A DNA stretch of 26,569 nucleotides from JAJFUG01 sp964473155 (GCA_964473155.1 CAYYNT010000068.1:1-26569), one strand, 5' to 3'; positions 16,953 through 24,850 are shown, numbered from the stretch's first letter. Numbers and translations: made by a program. The notes: a model not told the origin generated them from the sequence alone.

Positions 16953-17216
16953 TCAAATCCCGTTTTCACTCACGTGGCCGTGCTCAACACCAGCATTGAC
17001 CAGTTGCGCCAGCCGGTCAAGGTCGAAATCCGTGGCCAGGCTGGCCCGCAGGTTTTCGCTCTGAATTTTTTCATAAATCTCGAGACGGTGTATCGGGACA
17101 TCCTTGGGCGCTCCGACTCCGATCTTGACCTGACGGCCCTGGATCTCGATCAGAGTCACCCGGATGTCGTCACCGATCGCGATGCTCTCTCCCAACTTCC
17201 TTGTCAGAATAAGCAT
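16953..17216 (-). CDS. csrA: Translational regulator CsrA with extended C-terminus
   Basis: CsrA is a homodimeric RNA-binding protein that recognises ANGGA motifs, often over ribosome binding sites. The 87-aa protein opens MLILTRKLGESIAIGDDI and contains VKIGVGAPKDVPIHRLEIYE, including the RNA-contacting arginine of the HRLEI strand. It is about 25 residues longer than enterobacterial CsrA (61 aa). A C-terminal extension is typical of CsrA proteins that are controlled by FliW, and fliW is encoded two genes downstream. AAGGA lies 6 nt before ATG 17216 and itself matches ANGGA, so autoregulation is possible. It sits between flgK and flgL, 21 nt before flgL, under a candidate sigma-28 promoter. 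Confidence 0.95.
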   Translation of the reverse strand: MLILTRKLGESIAIGDDIRVTLIEIQGRQVKIGVGAPKDVPIHRLEIYEKIQSENLRASLATDFDLDRLAQLVNAGVEHGHVSENGI

Positions 17217-17279
17217 GTATCATCCTTGATATGAGAGGATCGGCAGTTGATTTCAGGTTGTCTGCCGGCCGGATGCGCC

Positions 17280-17306
17280 GGATCGGGTTGTTTCAATCCT
17301 CCTTTA
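17280..17306 (-). promoter_or_regulatory. Candidate sigma-28 (FliA) promoter for csrA-flgL-fliW
   Basis: The 111-nt flgK-csrA gap contains, on the - strand, TAAAGGAG (17306-17299), 11 nt, then CCCGATCC (17287-17280). The flagellar sigma-28 consensus is TAAAGTTT-N11-GCCGATAA: here TAAAG and CCGAT match with the exact spacing (5 of 8 in each box). The predicted start near 17273 gives a csrA leader of about 57 nt. Late flagellar genes are the usual targets of this sigma factor. Confidence 0.55.
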
Positions 17307-17327
17307 CTCCCGCCGCGGCGGGGACGG

Positions 17328-18725
17328 TCAGTACCTTCCAAGATTGACAACTATATCCAGCATTTCAGTAACAGTGGTAAGCAACCTGGCGTTAGCTCCA
17401 AACGCCTTCTGGAACACGACAAGGTTGGTCAGTTCCTCGTCCAGGTTTACGCCGGACAGAGATTCACGGAAGTTTTGCAGGTGCTCGGTCAGTTTCTCCT
17501 GGTTGTCCAGACGTTCCTTGACGCTCACTGATTCCAGGCCGAATGTGCTGACCATGCCGCCAAGATAGTCCTCAAAGGTGAAAGTGTTGTTGTTCAGCAC
17601 CGGACTGTTGCGAAGCTGCGCCAGAGACAGGGCGTTGCTGTTGTCTCCTGGCTCGCCGCTCATCGAGGCGGCGATATTGCCTGGATCGTTTTCGATGTCG
17701 AAACTCAGTTGAATGCTGGCGGCATCGTTGCCATCAAAGAAATCGATTCCCGTGGGTGCGCTTTCACGGCTGCCCTTCAACCCGTAACCCTGTCCATGGA
17801 TAGCGTTGACATTGTTGATTATTGCACCGGCCAGTTCATCGAGTTGGGTTTGCAAGTTCGGCACTATCCTGTCTCGCACCTCGATCATGCCGTGCAGCTT
17901 GCCTGAACTGAACTCCATCTCGACATTGTTGGTCGGATTGGTAACCCGTATTCTTTCGACTCCGTCGATGTTTTTCGACTCGGTCTTCAACTGGAGACAC
18001 TCACCCTGGACCACGAAGGCCTGACCGTTGATTGAGACGATCACCGATCCGTTTAATTTGTCCTCCGAGGTGGTAACGTCCACCAGCCCGGAAAGCCTGT
18101 CCAGAAGAAGGTCGCGGCTGTCGCGAAGATCATTGGCCTGGCGGCCCAGAGCTTCTGTCTTGCCGATTTCTACATTCAGCGAGGCCACGCGTTCAAGGAT
18201 TGAGTTGACCTCCGACACTGAGTCTATTATTTCGAAATTTTTGTTGTCAGCTATTTTGTCAAGCTGGCTGCGCACCTGCTGAAACATGCGGGCCATCGCC
18301 CGGCCCTGTTCACGGACAGTGGTCCGCACGGAACTGCTTTCCGGATTGGTGGCCAGGTCCTGCAGACTGTCGAAAAAGTTTATTATTGAATTCTGCAATC
18401 CTGTTTCAGAGGGTTCATTGATCACCCCCTCGATCAGATCGAGCGATTCGGCCTGCTTGTCCAGGTCGCTCCGCAATCCGTTTTCATTACGATACTGAGT
18501 GTCAATAAACGCGTCCCGCGAGCGCGCGATCTCTCCCAGGTTGACTCCAGTGCCGAACACGTTCTGATTGACAGTGATCGGACGGTTGGATTCCAGGACC
18601 GCTTTCTGCCGGGTGTAACCCTCGGTGTTTATGTTGGCGATGTTCTGGCCGGTGACATTCAGCCCCATCTGACTGGCTTTCAGCCCGCTCAGGCCGATAT
18701 ACATCGCATTGTTGATAGTCGGCAT
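17328..18725 (-). CDS. flgK: Flagellar hook-associated protein FlgK (HAP1)
   Basis: FlgK forms the first junction ring between hook and filament. The 465-aa protein has the rod/hook N-terminal signature (MYIGLSGLKASQMGLNVTGQ, then NIANINTEGYTRQ), a long helical region with FFDSLQDLATNPESSSVR, and the C-terminal ELTNLVVFQKAFGANARLLT helix ending in LGRY. It is somewhat shorter than enterobacterial FlgK (547 aa), mainly in the variable middle. ATG 18725 with GAGG 6 nt upstream is preferred over the in-frame TTG at 18737. Just before the ribosome binding site a 5-bp GC hairpin (18739-18753) occurs. FlgN, its export chaperone, is encoded 36 nt upstream, and csrA follows. Confidence 0.95.
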   Translation of the reverse strand: MPTINNAMYIGLSGLKASQMGLNVTGQNIANINTEGYTRQKAVLESNRPITVNQNVFGTGVNLGEIARSRDAFIDTQYRNENGLRSDLDKQAESLDLIEGVINEPSETGLQNSIINFFDSLQDLATNPESSSVRTTVREQGRAMARMFQQVRSQLDKIADNKNFEIIDSVSEVNSILERVASLNVEIGKTEALGRQANDLRDSRDLLLDRLSGLVDVTTSEDKLNGSVIVSINGQAFVVQGECLQLKTESKNIDGVERIRVTNPTNNVEMEFSSGKLHGMIEVRDRIVPNLQTQLDELAGAIINNVNAIHGQGYGLKGSRESAPTGIDFFDGNDAASIQLSFDIENDPGNIAASMSGEPGDNSNALSLAQLRNSPVLNNNTFTFEDYLGGMVSTFGLESVSVKERLDNQEKLTEHLQNFRESLSGVNLDEELTNLVVFQKAFGANARLLTTVTEMLDIVVNLGRY

Positions 18726-18761
18726 CCGCTGCCTCAATCCCGGTCCGGCCGGGAGATAAAG

Positions 18762-19286
18762 TCATATTTTCCGGTCGAAGACCTTGTGCAGGTTGGCCTG
18801 ACGGCTTTTTCTGCCGCTTTCCTCGTATACGTTCCGGTTGACCCGCGCCATTTCCATGAACAGCTTGAGCTGACCGTTGACAAGCGTACGGGCTTTTTCC
18901 AGCAGGAACGCGTTCTGTCTTTTCAGCGCCTCGGCCCGGCCCGCGCTCTCGCGGATGCGCCTGGCGGCATCCTTTAGCTTTGTGCGGCGCGGCTCGCCGA
19001 AGCTCTCCGCCATGCGGCTGACTGAAGGGGGATCATCGAGTCCGCTCATCCGGCGCGAGATTTCGACTCTGCGTTCCTCAAAGCTCCTCACCGAGCGGGC
19101 CAGGCGGTTCTGCTCGCGTATTGAGGCATGCAGTCCCTGCAAGTCCCGGTTGACCACAGAACGTTGCTGACGCTGCATGGACAGGTACAATTCATCCAGT
19201 TGGCCGGCAAGGTTCTCCAGCGTCTCCATCAATTCGTTGTACAGGGCTTCCATTTCTCTGGCATCAGGACGGGTGTTCATGCTCAT
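18762..19286 (-). CDS. flgN: Flagellar export chaperone FlgN-like protein
   Basis: FlgN chaperones bind FlgK and FlgL before export. This 174-aa protein is almost wholly helical and charged, with long heptad-like stretches (residues ~12-80 and 105-155) and little sequence signature. The pattern LYNELMETLENLAGQLDELY at the start and the C-terminal LLEKARTLVNGQLKLF agree with the FlgN family, which is known to diverge strongly. Position directly before flgK is the usual one and carries much of the call. ATG 19286 overlaps the flgJ stop (ATGA 19283-19286); the second ATG at 19280 has better spacing from GGAG. Confidence 0.78.
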   Translation of the reverse strand: MSMNTRPDAREMEALYNELMETLENLAGQLDELYLSMQRQQRSVVNRDLQGLHASIREQNRLARSVRSFEERRVEISRRMSGLDDPPSVSRMAESFGEPRRTKLKDAARRIRESAGRAEALKRQNAFLLEKARTLVNGQLKLFMEMARVNRNVYEESGRKSRQANLHKVFDRKI

Positions 19287-20161
19287 ATCTCCGTCGAGGT
19301 GTTGAGCCGGCCGCGTAACGAAAGAACACTCTTAACGTAGTTGCGGGTCTCGCGGTAAGGCGGCACTCCGTTGTAACGTTCCACTGCTCCCGGACCGGCG
19401 TTGTAGGCGGCCAGCGCCAGCTTTTCATCACCGCCGAAACGCTCGAGCATCTGCCTCAGGTAACGAGCCCCGGCCTCGATGTTCTGTTTCGGATCGAGGG
19501 GATCGCTCACTCCCAGGCTGTCGGCAGTCGAGGGCATGAGCTGCATCAATCCCTGCGCTCCGGCCGGGCTTATCGCCCGGGGATTGCCTCCGGATTCCTG
19601 GAGGATGACCGCCGATACCAGCGAGGAATCCAGTCCGTGCTGCTGTGATGCCTTTGCTATCAGGTCGTTGAGAGTGTCAAGTCGTTTTACCGCCGTTGAT
19701 GGAACTGCCGCAGAAACAGTTCCGTCCTTTGGTTTTGAGGCCGGTCCGGATGCCTTTTCCACGGACGAGACAGGGGCTGATACCTGCGGCTTGGAAGATG
19801 CTCCTGTAGCGGGGGGCGCCTCCATGCGCCCGTCCCGCTGCAACAGGAGCTGACGGTAAATCATGTCGGCAAGACCGACCGGGCTGCGCTGACTCATCGT
19901 ATCGGCAAGCTTCTCGTTGAACATGGTCTTCCAGGTGTCCATGCCGCTGGATTCACCCAGAAGGCTGTCCTCCGGCACTGTTTTCTGCATTGAGTCCAGG
20001 AGAAGGCGCAGGAAAATCGCCTCCATGTCCTGACTGACTTTGCGCAGTTCCGCATCGCCGCCTTTTACCTTGGCGGCCGTTTCCGCCCTTTTCACCCTCT
20101 GGGCAAGAAGGCGGTCCTGTATGCTTTGCGCGCCGGTTTCCGGAAGCCCGATCTGTTCCAC
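19283..20161 (-). CDS. flgJ: FlgJ-type rod-capping protein fused to lytic transglycosylase (SLT) domain
   Basis: FlgJ caps the growing rod and opens the peptidoglycan. Residues ~38-108 are the rod-binding domain (QDMEAIFLRLLLDSMQKTVP, MFNEKLADTMSQR, GLADMIYRQL). A Pro/Ser/Ala/Lys linker (~110-160) leads to a C-terminal SLT lytic transglycosylase domain with catalytic Glu189 in ILQESGGNP, then GAQGLMQLMP and LALAAYNAGPGAVERYNG. In enterobacterial FlgJ this place is taken by an unrelated GH73 glucosaminidase. The total is 292 aa. The start is GTG 20161 without a clear Shine-Dalgarno, 18 nt after flgI, so translation may depend on flgI. No signal peptide, in line with export through the flagellar apparatus. 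Confidence 0.92.
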   Translation of the reverse strand: MEQIGLPETGAQSIQDRLLAQRVKRAETAAKVKGGDAELRKVSQDMEAIFLRLLLDSMQKTVPEDSLLGESSGMDTWKTMFNEKLADTMSQRSPVGLADMIYRQLLLQRDGRMEAPPATGASSKPQVSAPVSSVEKASGPASKPKDGTVSAAVPSTAVKRLDTLNDLIAKASQQHGLDSSLVSAVILQESGGNPRAISPAGAQGLMQLMPSTADSLGVSDPLDPKQNIEAGARYLRQMLERFGGDEKLALAAYNAGPGAVERYNGVPPYRETRNYVKSVLSLRGRLNTSTEI

Positions 20162-20179
20162 GGCCAGAGTCCCGTTCCT

Positions 20180-21325
20180 TTACATTATCACCAGTTCGGC
20201 ATTCAGCGCCCCGGATTGTTTCAGGGCCTGGAATATCGCTATTATGTCTCGCGGAGTTATCTGCATGATGTTGAGCGCGGTGACCAGGTCGCCCGCGGTG
20301 CCGCCGACCGCGATGAACTTGCGTATCTGTTCCTCGGCCCCGATCTGAGCGGTGGGAGACACCACTGTCGCTCCGCCGGCAAGCGGAGTGGTGGGCTGGC
20401 TCACCGCCGCCCCGGTCCCGATTGTGATAGTCAGGCCGCCGTGCGCTATCTGCACCGGCATCACAGTCACGTTCTCGCCGATAGCGACTGTGCCCGTGCG
20501 CTCGTTGATCACCACTTTTGCCGCGACATCCGGGTTTACTTCCAGGTTTTCGAGAGTCGAAATGAACTCGATCAAACGGCCCGGGTCGCGGTACTCGTCC
20601 GGAATTGTGATATAAATGGAAAGCCCGTCGATCGGCATACCGATATTTGAGCCGAAACGGTCGTCCACGGCTTTGTCCACCCGCTCGACGCTCGTGAAAT
20701 CACTGTTTTCCAGTGTCAGCATGACCCGCCAGTTGTCGATGAAACCGGCCTCGATCTGGCTGAGAACCGTCGCGCCGCGCGGAACGCGGCCCACCACCGA
20801 GTGGTTGCGCTGAATCTGCGCTCCGGCGCCGCCTCCGCCGCCTCCTCCGGTTCCGACATTGAACCCGCCGATGGAAACCGGTCCCTGGGCCACGCCGAAC
20901 ATTGTCTTACCGTCCAGCCCGAAAAGCTGAGTGCGAAGGAGAGTTCCGCCCTGAAGGCTGGTGGCTTCTCCCAAGGAACTGACTGTCACGTCGATCCGGC
21001 TGCCCGGTTTGTCGAAAGTCGAAAGCTCGGCGGTCACCATCACCGCCGCCACGTTGGCCGTATTGATCTCGCTGGCCTGGATGTCGATCCCGAACTTGCT
21101 GAGCAGGCTGGCCGTGGAGCGGTTGGTGAATATCGTCCGGCCGTCGCCCGTGCCGTTCAGCCCGACTATGAGTCCATAGCCGATAAGCTGCTCGACCCGC
21201 GTGCCCTGAAGGTGCGCGATATCCTTTATCCGCGCCGCGCCGAGAGGAGCGGCCAGAAAGAGCAGCAGCGCAAGCAGGGCCAGCGTGCCGCGTCCTGTAT
21301 CGGTATGTACGGAGCCTGATGCCAT
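20180..21325 (-). CDS. flgI: Flagellar P-ring protein FlgI
   Basis: FlgI forms the P-ring around the rod in the peptidoglycan layer. The 381-aa protein has a signal peptide (LALLALLLFLAAPLGAA, cut before RIKDIAHLQG) and the family landmarks RVEQLIGYGLIVGLNGTGDG, SLLSKFGI, DVTVSSLGEATSLQGGTLL, and the C-terminal ISPRDIIAIFQ-like helix (ITPRDIIAIFQALKQSGAL). A run of seven glycines occurs near residue 165 where most FlgI proteins have a short polar loop. ATG 21325 is preceded by GGGGGA. It lies between flgH and flgJ, the standard order. Confidence 0.96.
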   Translation of the reverse strand: MASGSVHTDTGRGTLALLALLLFLAAPLGAARIKDIAHLQGTRVEQLIGYGLIVGLNGTGDGRTIFTNRSTASLLSKFGIDIQASEINTANVAAVMVTAELSTFDKPGSRIDVTVSSLGEATSLQGGTLLRTQLFGLDGKTMFGVAQGPVSIGGFNVGTGGGGGGGAGAQIQRNHSVVGRVPRGATVLSQIEAGFIDNWRVMLTLENSDFTSVERVDKAVDDRFGSNIGMPIDGLSIYITIPDEYRDPGRLIEFISTLENLEVNPDVAAKVVINERTGTVAIGENVTVMPVQIAHGGLTITIGTGAAVSQPTTPLAGGATVVSPTAQIGAEEQIRKFIAVGGTAGDLVTALNIMQITPRDIIAIFQALKQSGALNAELVIM

Positions 21326-21355
21326 TTTTCCCCCATCCTCAGGGTGCGGCCGCGA

Positions 21356-22009
21356 TCAGAAGAACCAGCCGAAAATGCGGTTGAATATCGACGGGCGGCG
21401 CATTTCCTCCGCCTCGCCCTTGCCCTTGAGCGTCACCTGAAGCTCGGCTATCTGCGAGGAATTGATCGTGTTCTCCGCCGAAACGTCCTGACTGCGCGCT
21501 ATGCCGCTGATCCTGATCACCCGGTTCTCATCCGGCATGTTTACTACCTTGGAGCCTTCGAGGTACAGGTTGCCCAGGTCATCGGTCTTGACCACCCGCG
21601 CGGCGATCTCGGCCGAGAAGGTGCTGGTCTTGTTGTTCTGGACCCTGGAGTCGAAATCGTTCTGCGATTCGGCCGAGCCGCTGAAAGGATTGAGCATTCC
21701 GAAGACCTTGCCGGCCCCGGTCCCGAAATTGGCTGAAACTGACGATCCCCGCTGGCTGCGGAAACGGGCGTTGTTCACGCCCTGAATGCGCTCGTCGATG
21801 ACTATGGTCACGACATCGCCCTGCTTGTAAAGGCGGTCATCCGTGAACAGGCTGGCCGTGCCGCCGCGGAACTCCATCTGAGCCGCCAGGCGGGTGGCGC
21901 CAAGGCAGAACGCCAGCGCCACAAGCATCAGGGTGGAGGCCAGACGGGGCAGGCCCTCGGCTCCGCTGCGCGGAGGAAGATTTTTCCGGTTGCTCTGAGC
22001 GGTTCTCAT
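21356..22009 (-). CDS. flgH: Flagellar L-ring protein FlgH
   Basis: FlgH builds the L-ring in the outer membrane. This 217-aa protein carries SLFTDDRLYKQGDVVTIVID, the central NDFDSRVQNNKTSTFSAEIA region, NLYLEGSKVV, and VIRISGIARSQDVSAENTI, all typical. The N-terminus has a long basic stretch, a hydrophobic segment (LMLVALAFCLGATRLAAQ) and no acceptable lipobox: the only cysteine is preceded by Phe, whereas canonical FlgH is a lipoprotein. Cleavage by signal peptidase I after AAQ is the alternative. Its start overlaps the flgA stop (ATGA 22006-22009). FlgI follows after 30 nt. Confidence 0.95.
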   Translation of the reverse strand: MRTAQSNRKNLPPRSGAEGLPRLASTLMLVALAFCLGATRLAAQMEFRGGTASLFTDDRLYKQGDVVTIVIDERIQGVNNARFRSQRGSSVSANFGTGAGKVFGMLNPFSGSAESQNDFDSRVQNNKTSTFSAEIAARVVKTDDLGNLYLEGSKVVNMPDENRVIRISGIARSQDVSAENTINSSQIAELQVTLKGKGEAEEMRRPSIFNRIFGWFF

Positions 22010-23007
22010 TTTTCGTCCATCCTGTCATTGGTGATCAACACTGTGCGGGAGTCCAGCACCCGTCCGGTCAGATTGCGGCCGTACTGGTTGCGGACCAGAA
22101 CCCTGTCGCCGCGTCCGCCGTTTTCCCAGGCCTTGCCCGGGCAGCCGATGCGGATATTCTTATATTGTACTATCAACGTCACCTCGTCCCCGCGTTCCAC
22201 GAGAGGCGGGTTTTCGAGCGCATCCATGGTCAGGGCCTGATCCTGCCTGACATTCCGCCGCAGGCGCATCCCGGCGGCCTGCTCCAAGCTTGTCACCACC
22301 TCGGAGCGAAGGTCATCCATTTCGCGCTCGGCCAGAGCTATGTCGCCGGGCTGGAGGAATTCTCCCTGGCGAAGGTCGCGGACCGCCACGGCCACGCTGC
22401 CGTAAGCGCGCGCCCGGATCGAAACCGGCACGCGTTTCACCACCCGTCCGTTCTCCAGCACGGCCAGGCTGACTGCCGCCGAACCCGAAACCCGGCCGCG
22501 TATCTGGTCGAGCACTTCGAGACGGCCGCCGTTGTCCTCAACCGTTATCTCATCCGGCAGGTTGTTGTATGTCACCTCCGTGCGCACGTTCTGTCCCTGC
22601 CAGGAGCGCTGGACATAATCCTCGATCAGCGCGGCCATCTCATCACCGGTGATCTTGCGTCCCGAGCGCAGCACCCTGACCGCGTCCGATCCGCTGAACG
22701 ACACGCGCACCGGATCGATCCGGTGCGAGACCAGGGTGCGACGGATGCTTTCGCGGTCCAGGAGCACATCGCCGCCGGGCAGAGGGGCCGGTCCGAGCGG
22801 AAGGCCGCTCACCTGGGCCACCAGGCCCTGGTCGAATCCCTCCACATGCGCCAGGTCGCCCAGGAGCATCTGGTCTTTCGGCGTGCTGGCCTCGTTTTTA
22901 AGATATACGTATATCTGTCCGGCCTGGTCGCCGGCCGGATTTTCCTGGGCCGGCAGAGCGCCCGCCATGCAGAGAGCCGCCAGAAGCAGACTGAGGATTT
23001 TGTTCAT
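22006..23007 (-). CDS. flgA: P-ring assembly chaperone FlgA (SAF domain)
   Basis: FlgA is a periplasmic chaperone needed for P-ring polymerisation. The 333-aa protein begins with a signal peptide (ILSLLLAALCMAGALPAQ). Its C-terminal third is the SAF/FlgA domain: DLRQGEFLQPGDIALAER, GMRLRRNVRQDQALTMDALE, RGDEVTLIVQYKNIRI, RVLVRNQYGRNLTGRVLD, ending at the usual Val-rich strand. The N-terminal region is longer than in E. coli FlgA (219 aa), as in many non-proteobacterial homologues. A strong GGAGG lies 8 nt before ATG 23007. It follows flgG by 45 nt and overlaps flgH by 4 nt. Confidence 0.93.
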   Translation of the reverse strand: MNKILSLLLAALCMAGALPAQENPAGDQAGQIYVYLKNEASTPKDQMLLGDLAHVEGFDQGLVAQVSGLPLGPAPLPGGDVLLDRESIRRTLVSHRIDPVRVSFSGSDAVRVLRSGRKITGDEMAALIEDYVQRSWQGQNVRTEVTYNNLPDEITVEDNGGRLEVLDQIRGRVSGSAAVSLAVLENGRVVKRVPVSIRARAYGSVAVAVRDLRQGEFLQPGDIALAEREMDDLRSEVVTSLEQAAGMRLRRNVRQDQALTMDALENPPLVERGDEVTLIVQYKNIRIGCPGKAWENGGRGDRVLVRNQYGRNLTGRVLDSRTVLITNDRMDEK

Positions 23008-23052
23008 ATTTATTACCTCCCGGTGCCGTCAACCGGCCGTCTCAACTCAGCC

Positions 23053-23841
23053 TTACCGTCCGATGCTGGCCGCGGTCTGAAGCATGTTGTCCGCCACGCT
23101 GATCCCGCGGGAATTCAGCTCGTAAACCCGCTGGGCGGTGATAAGGTCCACCAGCTCGTCGACAGAGTCGACGTTCGATATTTCGAGATATCCCTGCTGG
23201 AGACGGCCGAACTCGTCCTCGCTCGGATTGCCGAGGACTGGGGTGTTGGAAGCCACGGTCTCGACAAACAGGTTGTTTCCGATCGCGCGCAGTCCGGCGG
23301 GGTTGATGAAGCGGGCCAGCTCGATGCGCCCGACATTGGCCGGTTGGACCTCGTTGGGCAGGAGCACGTCCACGGTCCCGTCCTGGCCGATATTGACCTT
23401 GGTCGCATTCTGCGGGATAGTGATCTGCGGCTGAAGCGGAAGCCCATCGCTGTTCACCAGGATCCCGTCCTGGCTGATCTCGAAATTACCGTCGCGCGTA
23501 TAGGCCATGGTTCCATCCGGACGCATGATCTGGAAGAACCCGTCGCCGATGACGCCCACGTCCAGGTCGTTGCCAGTGGCCTGCATGGTGCCCTGGGTGA
23601 ATATTTTCTGCGTGGAGGCCAGCTTGACTCCATGGCCCACCTGCATCTCGCCCGGCACATACTGGCCCTGGAACTCGCTCACGCCAGCCGGGCGAAGGGT
23701 CTGGTAAAGAAGGTCCTGGAACTGGGCCTGGGTTTTCTTGAAACCTGCGGTGTTGACGTTGGCCAGGTTGTTGGCTATCACATCGACACGGGTTTCCTGG
23801 GCTTTCATCCCGGAGGCCGCGGTGCGTAAGGCTCTGATCAT
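23053..23841 (-). CDS. flgG: Flagellar distal rod protein FlgG
   Basis: FlgG forms the distal rod. At 262 aa it has the standard length. The N-terminal rod motif IRALRTAASGMKAQETRVDV then NNLANVNTAGFKKTQAQFQD, the flagellar-basal-body middle domain (GDGFFQIMRPDGTMAYTRDG, INPAGLRAIGNNLF) and the C-terminal YLEISNVDSVDELVDLITAQ followed by RVYELNSRGI are all canonical. AGGAGAA precedes ATG 23841. It follows flgF after an 81-nt gap that contains a hairpin, and precedes flgA. Confidence 0.97.
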   Translation of the reverse strand: MIRALRTAASGMKAQETRVDVIANNLANVNTAGFKKTQAQFQDLLYQTLRPAGVSEFQGQYVPGEMQVGHGVKLASTQKIFTQGTMQATGNDLDVGVIGDGFFQIMRPDGTMAYTRDGNFEISQDGILVNSDGLPLQPQITIPQNATKVNIGQDGTVDVLLPNEVQPANVGRIELARFINPAGLRAIGNNLFVETVASNTPVLGNPSEDEFGRLQQGYLEISNVDSVDELVDLITAQRVYELNSRGISVADNMLQTAASIGR

Positions 23842-23860
23842 TTCTCCTGCTCCTGTTTAT

Positions 23861-23878
23861 GCTCCGGAAGGGCGGAGC
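23861..23878 (-). other. RNA hairpin in the flgF-flgG gap
   Basis: GCTCCG (23861-23866) and CGGAGC (23873-23878) form a perfect 6-bp stem with a 6-nt loop, extendable by a wobble and an A-T pair. No U-tract follows on the - strand (ATAAACAG), so it is not an intrinsic terminator. It may stabilise the mRNA or tune flgG relative to flgF. Confidence 0.45.
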
Positions 23879-23922
23879 GTTTAGGACTGTTTTCTTGCTC
23901 TCAATGCTTCTCAGCGCGCGGG

Positions 23923-24714
23923 TCAGACCCGGCCGACCTGCGAGACCGCCTGCTGAAGGGTCTCATCCTGAAGCCGGATGGCGCGCTGTCCGAACTCGAA
24001 CATCCGTTCGACCTCGATCAGGCGGACAAGCATGTCGATCGGATTGGCGTTCGACATTTCGAGCGCCCCCTGGAGCACGCTGAACCCCTGCGCGGGCTGG
24101 GCCGTTCCGCCGCCCGGCTGGGGGATGAAACGGCTGTCCGAAGTCTTGGTAAGAAGGTAAGGCTGCGGGAAATCCACCACATTCAGTGTCCCGCGCTGCT
24201 CATCATCCACAAAAACCGCACCGTTGCGCTGCACGGACAGCTTGCCGCCCTGTACGTTGATCGGCTGGCCGCCCGCGCCCATGACGTTGAAGCCCTCGGC
24301 GGTGACCAGGTTGCCATTGGCTCCGGCCGCGAACTGGCCGTTGCGCGTGTACTGAACGCCGTCCGGGGTCTGCACGGCAAAAAACCCGGCGCCGTCGATA
24401 GCCAGGTTGAAATCGTTGCCGGTTATGTCCATGCGGCCCTGACGGTAATCCGTGGCCTGCTCGATCACCCGGCTGGAATCGCCCACGCTGGCGCGGAACG
24501 CCGGGGGATCGGTCTTCACGGTGACCGGGGCCTGGCCGGTGGATGCAATGCCGTTCTCGTTCAGGTAAAGGTCGGCCTCCACCAGGTCGCGGATGAACAT
24601 GCGGTCCTGCTTGAACCCGGCGGTGTTGTTGTTGGCCAGGTTGTTGGTCACCAGGTCCTGGTTGTATGGCAGCGGGATCATCCCGGCGGCCGAGCGGTAC
24701 AGACCTTTTATCAT
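23923..24714 (-). CDS. flgF: Flagellar proximal rod protein FlgF
   Basis: A 263-aa FlgG-like rod protein. The N-terminus MIKGLYRSAAGMIPLPYNQD then LVTNNLANNNTAGFKQDRMF is the rod motif; the middle carries LAIDGAGFFAVQTPDGVQYT, NGQFAAGANGNLVTAEGFNV, and the C-terminus GALEMSNANPIDMLVRLIEV then ERMFEFGQRAIRLQDETLQQ. Position before flgG and the shorter, FlgF-like middle support FlgF rather than a second FlgG. ATG 24714 with AGGGG 7 nt upstream is chosen; the open frame continues upstream to 25029 but that part has no homology and would cross the sigma-54 promoter and a terminator. First gene of the flagellar operon. Confidence 0.92.
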   Translation of the reverse strand: MIKGLYRSAAGMIPLPYNQDLVTNNLANNNTAGFKQDRMFIRDLVEADLYLNENGIASTGQAPVTVKTDPPAFRASVGDSSRVIEQATDYRQGRMDITGNDFNLAIDGAGFFAVQTPDGVQYTRNGQFAAGANGNLVTAEGFNVMGAGGQPINVQGGKLSVQRNGAVFVDDEQRGTLNVVDFPQPYLLTKTSDSRFIPQPGGGTAQPAQGFSVLQGALEMSNANPIDMLVRLIEVERMFEFGQRAIRLQDETLQQAVSQVGRV

Positions 24715-24814
24715 GTTCTTTCCCCTGCGGGAGTCCATCTGTTGCTGTTTCTGCCCGGATGCGGCCCCGGACTCGGCGGGGCGGATGGCATTCGGGCGGT
24801 CGACAGCCCAGGGG

Positions 24815-24829
24815 GCAAGGTTTGTGCCA
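24815..24829 (-). promoter_or_regulatory. Sigma-54 (RpoN) promoter of the flagellar operon
   Basis: On the - strand TGGCAC (24829-24824), 5 nt, TTGC (24818-24815) is an exact match to the -24/-12 consensus TGGCAC-N5-TTGC with GG and GC ten bases apart. The predicted start near 24803 leaves a flgF leader of about 90 nt. Sigma-54 drives rod and hook genes in many flagellated bacteria and requires an enhancer-binding activator. Confidence 0.82.
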
Positions 24830-24850
24830 CGAAGGGCGGGACGGCCGGAG

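Noticed and set aside
17309..17322. 14-bp GC palindrome just after flgK
   Set aside because: Perfectly symmetrical but with no room for a loop beyond a 5-bp stem and no T-run; it abuts the sigma-28-like -35 box and may be chance in GC-rich DNA.
22165..23829. Long + strand frame opposite flgA and flgG
   Set aside because: It is antisense to two clearly recognised flagellar genes and is a by-product of GC-rich codon use.
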